Shown: positions 54,333 to 62,926, counted from the stretch's first letter. The stretch: 64,000 nt of DNA from Azospirillum brasilense (GCF_008365405.1 NZ_QOKV01000017.1:1-64000); one strand, 5' to 3'. Program-made: numbers and translations. The notes: generated from the sequence alone by a model not told the origin.

Positions 54333-55400
54333 TCACTTCCAGCCGACGGGCGTGCCGCCGGCGATGGTGGCCCAGCCGCGGGAGAAGGAGCGGCGGACGA
54401 AGCCCAGCGCGGTGCCTTCGGCCAGCATGCCCTTGGGCAGCAGCAGGATGGACAGGAACATGGTCGCCCCGACGGCGATCATGCGGTAATCGCCGATGTC
54501 GCGCAGCGCCTCCGGCAGGACGATCATGAACAGGGCGCCGACGACCGCGCCGGGAAGGCTGCCCAGCCCGCCGACCACCACCATCGCCAGGATCAGGATC
54601 GATTCCATGAAGCGGAAGTTGTCCGGCGCGATGTAGGCGGAGGTGTGGGCGAGCAGCGCCCCGGCGATGCCGGCGAAGAAGGTGGCGACGACGAAGGACT
54701 CGATCTTCAGCCGCTCGACGTTGATGCCCATGCTGTCGGCGCACTGGTCGTCCTCGCGCAGAGCCCGCAGCGCGTTGCCGTAGTAGGAGTGGGTCAGCCG
54801 GTGCAGCACCCAGACGCAGGCGACGGCGATCACCGCGACCGCCAGATAGCGGCTGAGCAGCGTGTCGGCCTGCCAGCCGAACAGCGAGATCGGCGGGATG
54901 CCGCGGATGCCCATCGGGCCGCGGGTGAAGTCCACCCAGTTCAGCAGGATCACGTAGATCATCTCGCCGATGCCGAGCGTGGCGACGGCGAAGTAGATGC
55001 TGACCAGCCGCATGGTCGGCAGCGCCACCAGGAAGCCGAACAGCGCGGCGATCAGCCCCGCCGCCGGCAGCGTGACGATGAAGGGCAGGCCGAGCTTGGT
55101 CGACAGCAGCGCCGCCGCGTAGGCGCCGATGCCGTAGAAGGCGGCGTGGCCGATCGACAGCAGCCCGGCGGTGCCCGTCACGTGGTTCAGGCTGGCCGAC
55201 AGGATCACGAAGATCATCGTCGTGATGGCGATCTGGGCGAGGTAGCTGGACCCGGTGCCGACGATCGCGGCGGGCACGGCGCCGAAGGCGACCGCCAGCA
55301 GGAGGAGGGTCCAGGCAAACCGCCGGCCTCGCCCGGAAAACGCGGCGGGCGGCGCGAGGGTGGCCGGCATCAGCCGGGCGTCAGGCACGTTCACGTCCAT
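54333..55400 (-). CDS. ABC transporter permease, LivM type (third importer)
   Basis: The 355-residue membrane protein carries the signature GTAGLLSIGHAAFYGIGAYAAALL, the loop LREDDQCADSMGINVERLKI and GGLGSLPGAVVGALF. Its ATG at 55400, ten bases after AAGGA, lies inside the end of the LivH-type gene (20-base overlap). A later ATG at 55370 is possible. Confidence 0.95.
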   Translation of the reverse strand: MDVNVPDARLMPATLAPPAAFSGRGRRFAWTLLLLAVAFGAVPAAIVGTGSSYLAQIAITTMIFVILSASLNHVTGTAGLLSIGHAAFYGIGAYAAALLSTKLGLPFIVTLPAAGLIAALFGFLVALPTMRLVSIYFAVATLGIGEMIYVILLNWVDFTRGPMGIRGIPPISLFGWQADTLLSRYLAVAVIAVACVWVLHRLTHSYYGNALRALREDDQCADSMGINVERLKIESFVVATFFAGIAGALLAHTSAYIAPDNFRFMESILILAMVVVGGLGSLPGAVVGALFMIVLPEALRDIGDYRMIAVGATMFLSILLLPKGMLAEGTALGFVRRSFSRGWATIAGGTPVGWK

Positions 55401-56298
55401 GTCCGAACAATCCTTGCGGGAAGAAGACCAGCGTGATGACCAGAAGGCTGTAGGTGATCAGGTCCTTCCAGCCGCTCGACAGGAACTCGGTCGCGATGCT
55501 TTCCGACACGCCGAGCAGCAGGGCGCAGGCGACCGCCCCCGGAATGCTCGACAGGCCGCCCATCACCATGGCGACGAAGGCCTTGACGCCCGGCGCGAAG
55601 CCCATGTGCGGCGAGATGGCGCCGTCGTAGAGGCCGACCAGGATTCCCGCCGTGGCGCCCAGCATCGAGCCGACCGCGAAGGTGGTGACGATGGTGCGAT
55701 CGGTGTTGATGCCGACGTAGCGGGCGCCGAGCTGGTTGTTGGACACCGCGCGGATGCCGAGGCCGGTCTGGGTGCGGTAGAGCAGGAACTGCAGCGCGCC
55801 CAGCATGACGGCGGAGGTGGCGAAGATGACCAGGCTGCCGCTGGCGACCATGATCGGCCCGATGGCGACCGGCTGCTGCAGCAGGTAGCCGGACGGGATG
55901 CCCTGCATGTCGCCGCCGAAGATGTGCATCATGATCTCGCGCGTCACGATCGACACGGCGAGCGAGGAGAGCAGCGTCGCCTCGCGCATGGCGCGGGATT
56001 TCTGGCTGGCCTCGTCGGTGAAACGGCGGAAGGGGCGGAAGGCGATGCGCTCCAGCCCGACGCCGGACACCGCGCCCACCGCCAGGACCAGCGGCACCAC
56101 CGCCAGCAGCGGCGGGGCCATCGCGGTGATGACCATCAGGCCGACGAAGGCGCCGATGGTGTAGACCTCGCCATGGGCGAAGTTGACGACGTTCAGGACG
56201 CCGAAGATCAGCGTGAAGCCGATCGCCATCAGGGCGTAGACGCACCCGATGGACAGGCCGTTGATGACCTGCTGAAGGAAGAAGACATCGAAGACCAT
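55381..56298 (-). CDS. ABC transporter permease, LivH type (third importer)
   Basis: The 305-residue membrane protein starts MVFDVFFLQQVINGLSIGCVYALMAIGFTLIFGVLNVVNFAHGEVY and has the loop RTQTGLGIRAVSNNQLGARYVG and GGLSSIPGAVACA. It is separated from the binding-protein gene by 267 bases that contain a palindromic repeat. Confidence 0.95.
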   Translation of the reverse strand: MVFDVFFLQQVINGLSIGCVYALMAIGFTLIFGVLNVVNFAHGEVYTIGAFVGLMVITAMAPPLLAVVPLVLAVGAVSGVGLERIAFRPFRRFTDEASQKSRAMREATLLSSLAVSIVTREIMMHIFGGDMQGIPSGYLLQQPVAIGPIMVASGSLVIFATSAVMLGALQFLLYRTQTGLGIRAVSNNQLGARYVGINTDRTIVTTFAVGSMLGATAGILVGLYDGAISPHMGFAPGVKAFVAMVMGGLSSIPGAVACALLLGVSESIATEFLSSGWKDLITYSLLVITLVFFPQGLFGHGRERA

Positions 56299-56418
56299 GG
56301 CGTGCTCCAGGCTTCGGGGAGCGCGCTCGCCGGTCCCGGCGGAGCGCGCACCACGGCGTGTGTCCTTAGAGGAAGATCTTGTGAAAAGGCGTTCTTCCGA
56401 CCGGCATCTACTTTTCTC

Positions 56419-56508
56419 ATCGTCACCCCCGCGAAGGCGGGGGTCCAGGAAACTCCGCAGGCAAGTGCTTGAACGGACTGGATTCCCGCCTTCGCGGGAA
56501 TGACGAGA
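56419..56508. repeat. Inverted repeat pair of the CCCGCGAAGGCGGG type (R8)
   Basis: Two copies of a hairpin unit face each other: CACCCCCGCGAAGGCGGGGG near 56424 and TTCCCGCCTTCGCGGGAA near 56483. TCGTCA and TGACGA flank the outside and TCCAGG/CTGGATT the inside. Similar units are widespread in proteobacterial genomes. It sits in an operon, between the binding-protein and LivH-type genes. Confidence 0.85.
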
Positions 56509-56565
56509 GAGGTTGCGCAGATAGGATAACGAACTGAACAGCCGACGTCGGCGCCTATGGTCCGG

Positions 56566-57699
56566 TCAGGGACCGGTCACGACCTGGAAGCGGCCGTCCT
56601 TCACCATCATCTTCGCCAGCGCCTTCGCCGGCTCGCGGGTGACGGGGTCGAAGCTGGTGGCGCCGGTCACGCCGGGGTAGCCGGTGGTGGCGGCCAGCGC
56701 GTCGCGCAGGCTCTCGCGCGTCACCGACGGGCCGGCCTTGGCGACGGCGTCCAGCATGATGCCGACCGCGTCGTAGGCTTGGGCGGCGAACATGCCGGGC
56801 TCCGACTTGAAGCGCGCGGCGTATTCCTTCACGAAGGTCTGCACCGCCGGGTCGGGGTTGTCGGGCGTGAAGGTGGTGGCGAGATGCAGCCCCTCCACCG
56901 ATTCACGCCCCAGCTCGATCAGCTTGGGCGAGTAGAGGGAGCTGGTGCCGTAGAGCGGGATCTTGATGCCGAGCTGCTCGCGCTGCTGGGCGAAGGCCGC
57001 CCCCTCCTCGTAGAACATCGCGAGGTAGATCACGTCGGGCTTCTGCCGGGCGACCTTGGTCAGGATGGAGCGGAAATCGCGGTTGCCGGGGTTGAACGCC
57101 TCGGTGGCGGTGATCTTGCCGCCCTTGGCCTTGAAGCCGCTGACGAAGCCATCGAGCGCCGAGATGCCCCAGTCGTTCTGGATGTAGATCACCGCCGCCG
57201 TCTTCTTGCCGGCCGCGATGATCCAGTCGGCGTTGTACGGGCCTTCGAAGGCCTGGGTTGTGATGTTGCGGAACTGCCAGGGGCTGAGCTTGGTGAAATC
57301 CGGATGCGAGGCGGTCTGGGAGAGCTGCGGCATCTTCTCCGCCGCGTAGATCTCGCCCGCCGCCATCGACACGGTGGAGGAGAAGTCGCCGATCACCCCG
57401 ACGATCTTGGAATTGTCGAGGAACTTGTGCGCGATGTTGCGCGCCTCCTTGGGATCGTCCTTGCTGTCCTCGAAGGTGATGGCGACCTTGGCGCCGGCCA
57501 GCTTGCCCGAGGCGTTGAATTCCTCCAGCTTGATCTGGGCGGCGTTGCGGAACATCTCGCCGTACTGGCTGCGGTCGCCGCTGAGCGGAGCCTGATAGCC
57601 GATGACGATCTCTCGGTCGGCGGCCTGGACGGCCGTGGTGGCCAGCATGGCGCCAAGAACGGCCCCCAGAGCGGTGCCGAGAACGGTGTGCTTCCTCAT
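56566..57699 (-). CDS. ABC transporter substrate-binding protein (third importer)
   Basis: The protein has 377 residues from the ATG at 57699, about nine bases after AGGGG. Signal peptide MRKHTVLGTALGAVLGAMLA is followed by TTAVQAADREIVIGYQAPLSGDRSQYGE. The mature part is the type I binding fold of amino-acid receptors. It lies 32 bases after the ATC-hydrolase paralogue A gene. Its ligand is most likely the thiazoline or cysteine derivative processed by the flanking enzymes, inferred from the operon. Confidence 0.95.
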   Translation of the reverse strand: MRKHTVLGTALGAVLGAMLATTAVQAADREIVIGYQAPLSGDRSQYGEMFRNAAQIKLEEFNASGKLAGAKVAITFEDSKDDPKEARNIAHKFLDNSKIVGVIGDFSSTVSMAAGEIYAAEKMPQLSQTASHPDFTKLSPWQFRNITTQAFEGPYNADWIIAAGKKTAAVIYIQNDWGISALDGFVSGFKAKGGKITATEAFNPGNRDFRSILTKVARQKPDVIYLAMFYEEGAAFAQQREQLGIKIPLYGTSSLYSPKLIELGRESVEGLHLATTFTPDNPDPAVQTFVKEYAARFKSEPGMFAAQAYDAVGIMLDAVAKAGPSVTRESLRDALAATTGYPGVTGATSFDPVTREPAKALAKMMVKDGRFQVVTGP

Positions 57700-57731
57700 G
57701 GTTCGGTTCCCCTGTCGGCGAGGCTGGACGG

Positions 57732-58229
57732 TCAATTCGCGGCGGCCGGCGCGGCGGCGCCCGGCGTGATCGTCAGGTGGCAGCAGGTGCTGCGGCCCGG
57801 CTTCCAGGTGTCGACCTCGATCTCGAAGCCGGCGGTCTCGAAGGTGCCCTTGTCGACCGCGCCGGCGAGTTCGCAGAGCGTCTCCACCGTCTGCGCCGGC
57901 AGGTTGGCTTCCAGCCAGGCTTCCTTCAGCGGACAGGTGTGGAAGCGGATCTCCAGCACCTCGTCGGTGCAGCGCACGACCTCCGGACCGAACTGGACCT
58001 CGGCGTCGGGGATGAACTTCAGGAAGGAGTCGCGCAGGCCGGCCAGGTCTGCCGGGGCGTGCGGCGCAAAATTGTGGGCGATGGCCGCACCCCGGCGATA
58101 GATGGTGCGCGCCATGATCTCCCGGGCCTTCTCCTCGCCGATCTCCTTGCGCATCTCGTCGAAGGCCGCCTCATAGACCATCGCGCGGCTCTTCATCGCG
58201 TTGCGCAGAAGTGTGCGAAACTCGTCCAT
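57732..58229 (-). CDS. L-2-amino-thiazoline-4-carboxylic acid hydrolase family protein (paralogue A)
   Basis: The protein has 165 residues from the ATG at 58229, nine bases after AGGAG. Its C-terminal half keeps the family layout seen in paralogue B: RFHTCPLKEAW, TVETLCELAGAVD and KPGRSTCCHLTI, again with three aligned cysteines. The N-terminal helices EEKAREIMARTIYRRGAAIAHN fit the family. Sequence between the motifs differs strongly from paralogue B, so the two may have different substrates or form a hetero-oligomer. It sits between the cysteine-desulfhydrase-like gene and the binding-protein gene. Confidence 0.82.
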   Translation of the reverse strand: MDEFRTLLRNAMKSRAMVYEAAFDEMRKEIGEEKAREIMARTIYRRGAAIAHNFAPHAPADLAGLRDSFLKFIPDAEVQFGPEVVRCTDEVLEIRFHTCPLKEAWLEANLPAQTVETLCELAGAVDKGTFETAGFEIEVDTWKPGRSTCCHLTITPGAAAPAAAN

Positions 58230-58306
58230 CGGTGAATGCTCCTGTTTTTCTGCCAATTGTTTTGCGGTGGCGATTTTTGTTTTTTAAAGCGCTTGTTCTT
58301 TTTGCT

Positions 58307-59458
58307 TCAGAGGGACGGGCCGCCCTCAAGGAAGGCCTCGATCCGCGCCTCGTCGGCGGCGGTGTCGAAACCGGCCCGCGCCATCCAGGCGTCGTCGTGG
58401 TAGGTGTTGCGGTAGCGCTCGCCGGAATCGCAGATCAGCGTCACCAGCGACCCGGCCCGCCCGGCGTCGCGCATCCGTCCGGCGATCCAGCACAGCCCGA
58501 AGAAGTTTGTCCCGGTGGACCCGCCGACCATCCGGCCCAGACGCCGCGACAGCACCCGCATCGCCGCCAGCGAGGCCACGTCGGGCACCTTGATCATCTG
58601 GTCGACGACCTCGGGGATGAAGGACGGCTCGACGCGCGGCCGCCCGATGCCCTCGATGCGCGACCCGCGCTCGCAGGTCAGCGCGGCGTCGCGGTTGACG
58701 AAGCTGTCGTAGAAGACCGAATGCTCGGCGTCGGGAACGCACAGCCGGGTCGGCAGATGGCGGTAGCGGATGTGGCGCCCGATGGTCGCGGCGGTGCCGC
58801 CGGTGCCGGCGCTCATCACGATCCAGTCGGGCACCGGGTGGCGCTCGCTGCGCATCTGGCCGAAGATCGACTGGGCGATGTTGTCGGTGCGCCAGTCGGT
58901 GGCGCGCTCGGCGTAGGTGAACTGGTCGAGATAGACGCCGCCCAGCCGCACCGCCAGCGCCGCCGCCTCGGCGTAGATCGCCTTGGAGGATTCGACGAAG
59001 TGGCAGCGCCCGCCGTGCAGCTCGATGGCGGCGACCTTCTCGTCCGAGGTGCCGCGCGGCATCACCGCGTGGAAGGGCAGGCCGAGCAGACGGGCGAAAT
59101 AGGCTTCCGACACCGCGGTGGACCCCGACGACGCCTCGATCACCGGCGTGCCCTCGCCGATCCGCCCGTTGCAGATGGCGAACAGCAGCAGCGACCGGGC
59201 GACGCGGTGCTTCAGGCTGCCGGTGGGGTGGGTCGATTCGTCCTTCAGGTAGACGTCGATCCCGGATAGCTCCGGAACATTTAGCTTCAGCAGCGGCGTG
59301 TCGGGCGACCGCGCCGCCTCGGTCTCCAGCAGTTCGATCGCGCGCCGGGTCCAGTCGCGGCCGGTGGCCTCGGGCAGCGGGGTGTAATCGAGGCGGAGCG
59401 GTTGACGGATCGAACCGGCGCCGGGTTGCAGCGTCACGGTCTGCGCGGAAGCGGTCAT
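58307..59458 (-). CDS. PLP-dependent cysteine synthase/desulfhydrase family protein (Cds1-like)
   Basis: The 383-residue enzyme has the fold type II PLP site: Lys83 in HPTGSLKHRVARSLL, SSGSTAVSEAYFARLLGLP, and the phosphate loop SAGTGGTA at 216-223. The subfamily marks PRGTSDEKVAAIE and GGRCHFVE fit L-cysteine desulfhydrases of the Cds1 type, which release sulfide, ammonia and pyruvate through 2-aminoacrylate. The ATG at 59458 lies seven bases after the RidA stop. Pairing with RidA, which destroys 2-aminoacrylate, supports the lyase direction over cysteine synthesis. Confidence 0.88.
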   Translation of the reverse strand: MTASAQTVTLQPGAGSIRQPLRLDYTPLPEATGRDWTRRAIELLETEAARSPDTPLLKLNVPELSGIDVYLKDESTHPTGSLKHRVARSLLLFAICNGRIGEGTPVIEASSGSTAVSEAYFARLLGLPFHAVMPRGTSDEKVAAIELHGGRCHFVESSKAIYAEAAALAVRLGGVYLDQFTYAERATDWRTDNIAQSIFGQMRSERHPVPDWIVMSAGTGGTAATIGRHIRYRHLPTRLCVPDAEHSVFYDSFVNRDAALTCERGSRIEGIGRPRVEPSFIPEVVDQMIKVPDVASLAAMRVLSRRLGRMVGGSTGTNFFGLCWIAGRMRDAGRAGSLVTLICDSGERYRNTYHDDAWMARAGFDTAADEARIEAFLEGGPSL

Positions 59459-59465
59459 GTCACCC

Positions 59466-59846
59466 TCAAAGCGCGATGACGGCATCGATTTCGACCGACG
59501 CGCCGAGCGGCAGCGCCGACACTTCGACGGTCGAGCGGGCGGGGAACGGCGCCTGGAAGAAGCCGGCATAGACCTCGTTCACCGCCTTGAACTGGGTGAG
59601 GTCGGTCACGTAGACGGTCATCTTCACCGCCTTCGCCAGGCTGGTTCCGGCGGCCTCGGCGATCGCCGCGATGTTGGTCAGGCTGCGCGCCGCCTGGGTG
59701 GGCGCGTCCGGGCCGGCGAAGGCCCCGGTGGCCGGGTCGATCGGCAACTGGCCGGAGACGAACAGCAGCCCCCCGGCGACGCGGGCCTGGGCGTAGGGGC
59801 CGATGGCGGCCGGGGCTTTGTCCGTGGCGATGGTGTCGGTCATCAT
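59466..59846 (-). CDS. RidA family 2-iminobutanoate/2-iminopropanoate deaminase
   Basis: The protein has 126 residues (ATG at 59846, or the next ATG at 59843). RidA marks are AIGPYAQARVAGGLLFVSGQLPID, TNIAAIAEAAG and Arg104 in FPARSTVEVSALPLGASVEIDAVIAL, the arginine that holds the imine substrate. It hydrolyses 2-aminoacrylate/iminopropanoate to pyruvate and ammonia. As first gene of the operon it protects PLP enzymes from the reactive product of the next gene. It is divergent from the Lrp-type regulator. Confidence 0.95.
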   Translation of the reverse strand: MMTDTIATDKAPAAIGPYAQARVAGGLLFVSGQLPIDPATGAFAGPDAPTQAARSLTNIAAIAEAAGTSLAKAVKMTVYVTDLTQFKAVNEVYAGFFQAPFPARSTVEVSALPLGASVEIDAVIAL

Positions 59847-59954
59847 CCTGATCTTTCCTGGTTTGGCCCTGTGGCGGCGACCGTCGCCCGTGCTCAAAGG
59901 CTGGGCGGTCTGCCCGCGGAGACGGCATGCGGGTGCATGCGAAATCCTCAAAAC

Positions 59955-59969
59955 GAAAAAGCTTTTCTC
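59955..59969. promoter_or_regulatory. AT-rich dyad in the ridA/Lrp divergent region
   Basis: GAAAAAGCTTTTCTC is an imperfect palindrome with an AAGCTT centre in an otherwise GC-rich gap of 182 bases. Its position between the divergent genes fits an Lrp/AsnC binding site. Confidence 0.4.
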
Positions 59970-60028
59970 CAGACCGGCCGAATGAGCAAAATCATCCGTC
60001 CCAACCGCGAAGGCCCCGAGCAACCCCA

Positions 60029-60508
60029 ATGACCATCGACGCCACCGACCGGAAGATCCTGGCCGCCCTTCAGGCCGACGCGACCCTGTCGCTCGCCGAC
60101 CTCGGCAAGCAGGTCGGCCTGTCCGCCACCCCCTGCTGGCGCCGCGTGCAACGCCTTGAACAGGAAGGTTATGTCCGACGCCGCGTGGCGTTGCTGGACC
60201 GGGCCAAGCTGAACGTCGACGTGACCGTCTTCGTGGCCGTCCGAACCAGCAAACACTCGGCGGAATGGCTGGAGGAGTTCCGCCGCGTGGTGGCCGACAT
60301 ACCGGAGGTTGTCGATCTCTACCGTTTGAGCGGCGAAATCGATTATCTGCTGCGGGTGGTCATTCCGGACATCAAGGCGTATGACGCTTTCTATCGAAAG
60401 CTCATCGAGCGCATCGAGCTTCAGGATGTCTCGTCAATGTTCGCCATGGAGGAAATGAAATCGACAACGGAAGTCCCTCTTTCTTACGTAAAAACCCAGA
60501 CCAGCTAG
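60029..60508 (+). CDS. Lrp/AsnC family transcriptional regulator
   Basis: The protein has 159 residues from the ATG at 60029. The N-terminal HTH reads DRKILAALQADATLSLADLGKQVGLSATPCWRRVQRLEQEGYV. The RAM effector domain follows, including VPEVVDLYRLSGEIDYLLRVVIPDIKAYDAFYRKL-type sequence (here IPEVVDLYRLSGEIDYLLRV). Lrp/AsnC proteins sense amino acids. It is divergent from the ridA-led operon and is the evident local regulator; cysteine is the likely effector, as for CyuR/DecR relatives. The ribosome site is weak. Confidence 0.94.
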   Translation: MTIDATDRKILAALQADATLSLADLGKQVGLSATPCWRRVQRLEQEGYVRRRVALLDRAKLNVDVTVFVAVRTSKHSAEWLEEFRRVVADIPEVVDLYRLSGEIDYLLRVVIPDIKAYDAFYRKLIERIELQDVSSMFAMEEMKSTTEVPLSYVKTQTS

Positions 60509-60770
60509 GATTTTACTTGTCGGTTTTCTTTTTAGACTCTCGCTTCGGCAATTTTTGCGAAGCCCCTGTAGTGATTCTCAATATCGCATGGTTCGTATGA
60601 GAATTTTTTACTTTTTTGGCTGAGAAGGCGCCACAGTGTAGAAAATTTTTCCGCTTATACGGCGTTATACGCAAAATTCTTTCTAAGACTTGCGGCGCTC
60701 CGGATAGGTTGGGTGTTTGTAAGCTCCGTCACGGCCTGTCCTTCCGCACGGCAATCGCGTTTGGCATCAA

Positions 60771-60917
60771 ATCCCTCTCCCGCCCCAGGAGAGGGTGCCC
60801 GCGCAGCGGGCGGGTGAGGGTGGAGCCGAGGATCAAGGCGCTGATCCTTGGCAACACCCTCACCCTTCCCACGCCTGTGGCGCGGGCCCCTTCCCTCTCC
60901 CGGGACGGGAGAGGGGA
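60771..60917. repeat. Nested palindromic repeat, copy R9
   Basis: The closest relative of R1 and R3: CCCTCTCCCG and GGGAGAGGGG ends, with an AGGATCAAGGCG / GATCCTTGG core and the ACCCTCACCC motif. Confidence 0.85.
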
Positions 60918-60993
60918 TATCTCTCGTCCCCCCAGGTCACGCTCAGCCCCCGTTGCCTATTGCCTGCGCAAAGCGGCCGGTCTATATGCGTCA

Positions 60994-61012
60994 CGTCTCA
61001 CTCAATGAGACG
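60994..61012. promoter_or_regulatory. Candidate IclR operator before the first iclR gene
   Basis: CGTCTCA, five bases, TGAGACG forms a perfect seven-base inverted repeat 26 bases before the TTG start. It suggests autoregulation. Confidence 0.5.
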
Positions 61013-61037
61013 CTGAAACCGCCAGGGCAGGCGAACC

Positions 61038-61844
61038 TTGAAAACGCGCAGCACGCAGACTCCCGAGACCACCGCAGCCGACGACGCGGCCAAGCCGAAG
61101 GCCGCCGCCACCGACCGGACCTTCGCGATCCTGGAACTGGTCGCGTCGGCCTCCGGCCCGCTGGCCGTCAAGACCATCGGGACGACGCTCGGCCTGCCCA
61201 AGCCGACCGCCCACCGCCTCGTCAACAGCCTGATCGAGAAGGGGCTTCTGGCGCGGGATCTGGAAACGCGCGACGTCATCATCGGCGTCGAGGCGGCGCG
61301 GCTGGCGGTCAGCATCCTGCGCGCCTCGCTGTCCCGCGCGCCGGTGCGTTCCGTGCTGCGCGCGGTCAGCGCCGAACTGGGGGAAACCTGCAACGTCGGC
61401 GTCCTCGACGGCGGCGACGTCGTCTATCTCGACCGCGTCGAGGTCGAGCACTGGCCCCTGCGACTCCAGTTCGGCGTGGGATCGCGCGTGCCGATGCACT
61501 GCACGGCCATGGGCAAGCTGTTCCTCGCCACCCTGCCGGACGGCATGCGGAGCCGCCTGCTGGCCTCCGGCCCCTTCTCCGCGCAGACCGCCCACACCCT
61601 CACCGATCCGGACGCGCTGGCCGCCGAACTGGAGCGCATCGCCGCGCGCGGCTACTCGCTCGACGACGAGGAGTATGTGGTGGGCGTGTTCTGCGTGGCG
61701 GTGCCGATCCTGTCCTCCGCGGGACGGACGGTGGCGGCCATCGCCGTGCAGGCCCCGAAAGTCCGGCTGTCGCACGACCGCGTCGAACAGGTCCTGCCCA
61801 TCCTCCGCCGCGGCGCCGCAGCCCTGTCCGCGCAGTTCGGATAA
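61038..61844 (+). CDS. IclR family transcriptional regulator (first of two)
   Basis: The protein has 268 residues from a TTG at 61038, seven bases after an AGG-rich site; no ATG or GTG fits. The winged HTH is at about 25-85 (DRTFAILELVASASGPLAVKTIGTTLGLPKPTAHRLVNSLIEKGLL). The IclR effector domain follows with ETCNVGVLDGGDVVYLDRVEVEHWPLRLQ and HCTAMGKLFLATLP and DDEEYVVGVFCVAVPI. It is a close paralogue of the next gene and probably arose by tandem duplication. Confidence 0.93.
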   Translation: MKTRSTQTPETTAADDAAKPKAAATDRTFAILELVASASGPLAVKTIGTTLGLPKPTAHRLVNSLIEKGLLARDLETRDVIIGVEAARLAVSILRASLSRAPVRSVLRAVSAELGETCNVGVLDGGDVVYLDRVEVEHWPLRLQFGVGSRVPMHCTAMGKLFLATLPDGMRSRLLASGPFSAQTAHTLTDPDALAAELERIAARGYSLDDEEYVVGVFCVAVPILSSAGRTVAAIAVQAPKVRLSHDRVEQVLPILRRGAAALSAQFG

Positions 61845-61985
61845 CCTCCCTACCTCCATCGTTCTCCAAAACCGGACGTTTCATCGCCTGTGCCTCGGGA
61901 TGGCGGCAGGTCATGCCCCGTATGCATGGATAATTGGGTACACGAACTTTTTGGGCTTGCGCGACCCAGGGTCCTGTGAGTAAAT

Positions 61986-62031
61986 GATACAAATCGTATC
62001 GCTGAATGAGACTAATAAGCCGAGCGATACG
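61986..62031. promoter_or_regulatory. Palindromes before the second iclR gene
   Basis: GATAC-AAATC-GTATC (61986-62000) is a 15-base dyad of the size bound by IclR proteins. A second, larger inverted repeat pairs CGTATCGCT (61995-62003) with AGCGATACG (62023-62031). They lie 23-68 bases before the ATG at 62054. Confidence 0.5.
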
Positions 62032-62053
62032 CTTCCAGTCACGGGGAGGAACG

Positions 62054-62926
62054 ATGACGCGGAAGATCGCCTTGGGCTCCGCTCCGTTGCGGGAGCCCCG
62101 CGAACCGACAACCGAAGACGCCGCCGACACCAACTCCGGTGACCGCCGGCCGCTCGCCGACCGCGTCCTGGCGTTGCTGGACGCGGTGGCCGGGGCGGGG
62201 CAGCCGATGGCCGTCAAGGACATCGCCGAGAAGCTGGCCCTGCCGAAACCGACCGCGCACCGGCTGATCGCCATGCTGGAGGAACGCGGCTTCCTCGCCC
62301 GCCCGTTCGACGGCCGTCTGGTGACCGTCGGCCCGAAACTGCGCACCCTGGCGCTCAACACGCTGCGCAGCTCCCTGGCCCAGGCGCCGTCGCACGCCCG
62401 GCTGCGGGCGCTCAGCCTGGAGTTGGGGGAGACCTGCAACATCGGCGTGCTGGAGGGCGGCGACGTCGTCTATCTCGACCGCGTCGAGGTGGAAAACTGG
62501 CCGCTGCGGCTGGAGTTCGGCGTCGGCTCGCGGGTGCCGCTGCATTGCACGGCGATGGGCAAGCTGTTCCTCGCCTTCCTGCCGGAGCTGCCGCGGCGGC
62601 GCCTGCTGGATTGCCTGCCCCTGCCCCGGATGGCGGCGGCCACACTGTGCGACCCGGCGCTGTTCCGCGCCGAGCTGGAGCGCATCGCCGAATGCGGCCA
62701 TTCCTTCGACGACGAGGAGTACATGCCAGGCGTCTTCTGCGCGGCGGTGCCGATCCGCGACGGCGCGGGACGGATGGTCGCCGCCCTGGCGGTGCAGGCG
62801 CCGAAGGTCCGGCTGTCGCGGGAATCGGTGGCCGACCGCCTGCCGGTCCTGCACCGCGCCGCAAGCGACATGGCCCACGCGCTGGGCATCGACGCCGCCC
62901 CGGCCGAGCCGGCCCTCTCACCTTAA
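62054..62926 (+). CDS. IclR family transcriptional regulator (second of two)
   Basis: The protein has 290 residues from the ATG at 62054, closely after GGGGAGGA. The HTH (ADRVLALLDAVAGAGQPMAVKDIAEKLALPKPTAHRLIAMLEERGFL) and effector domain (ETCNIGVLEGGDVVYLDRVEVENWPLRLE, HCTAMGKLFLAFLP, DDEEYMPGVFCAAVPI) match the previous gene nearly block for block. It is 14 bases upstream of the phosphate acyltransferase-like gene and so probably controls it and the exported protein that follows. Confidence 0.94.
   Translation: MTRKIALGSAPLREPREPTTEDAADTNSGDRRPLADRVLALLDAVAGAGQPMAVKDIAEKLALPKPTAHRLIAMLEERGFLARPFDGRLVTVGPKLRTLALNTLRSSLAQAPSHARLRALSLELGETCNIGVLEGGDVVYLDRVEVENWPLRLEFGVGSRVPLHCTAMGKLFLAFLPELPRRRLLDCLPLPRMAAATLCDPALFRAELERIAECGHSFDDEEYMPGVFCAAVPIRDGAGRMVAALAVQAPKVRLSRESVADRLPVLHRAASDMAHALGIDAAPAEPALSP

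Larger units (their letters stand above)
60509..61037. other. 529-base intergenic region: AT-rich part plus repeat R9
   Basis: No convincing gene. Bases 60509-60720 are unusually rich in A and T for this genome and contain a hairpin at 60542-60563 (GCTTCG and CGAAGC arms, CAA/TTG inner pairs) after the Lrp-type gene. A repeat follows at 60771-60917 and an IclR-type operator at 60994-61012. Confidence 0.7.
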
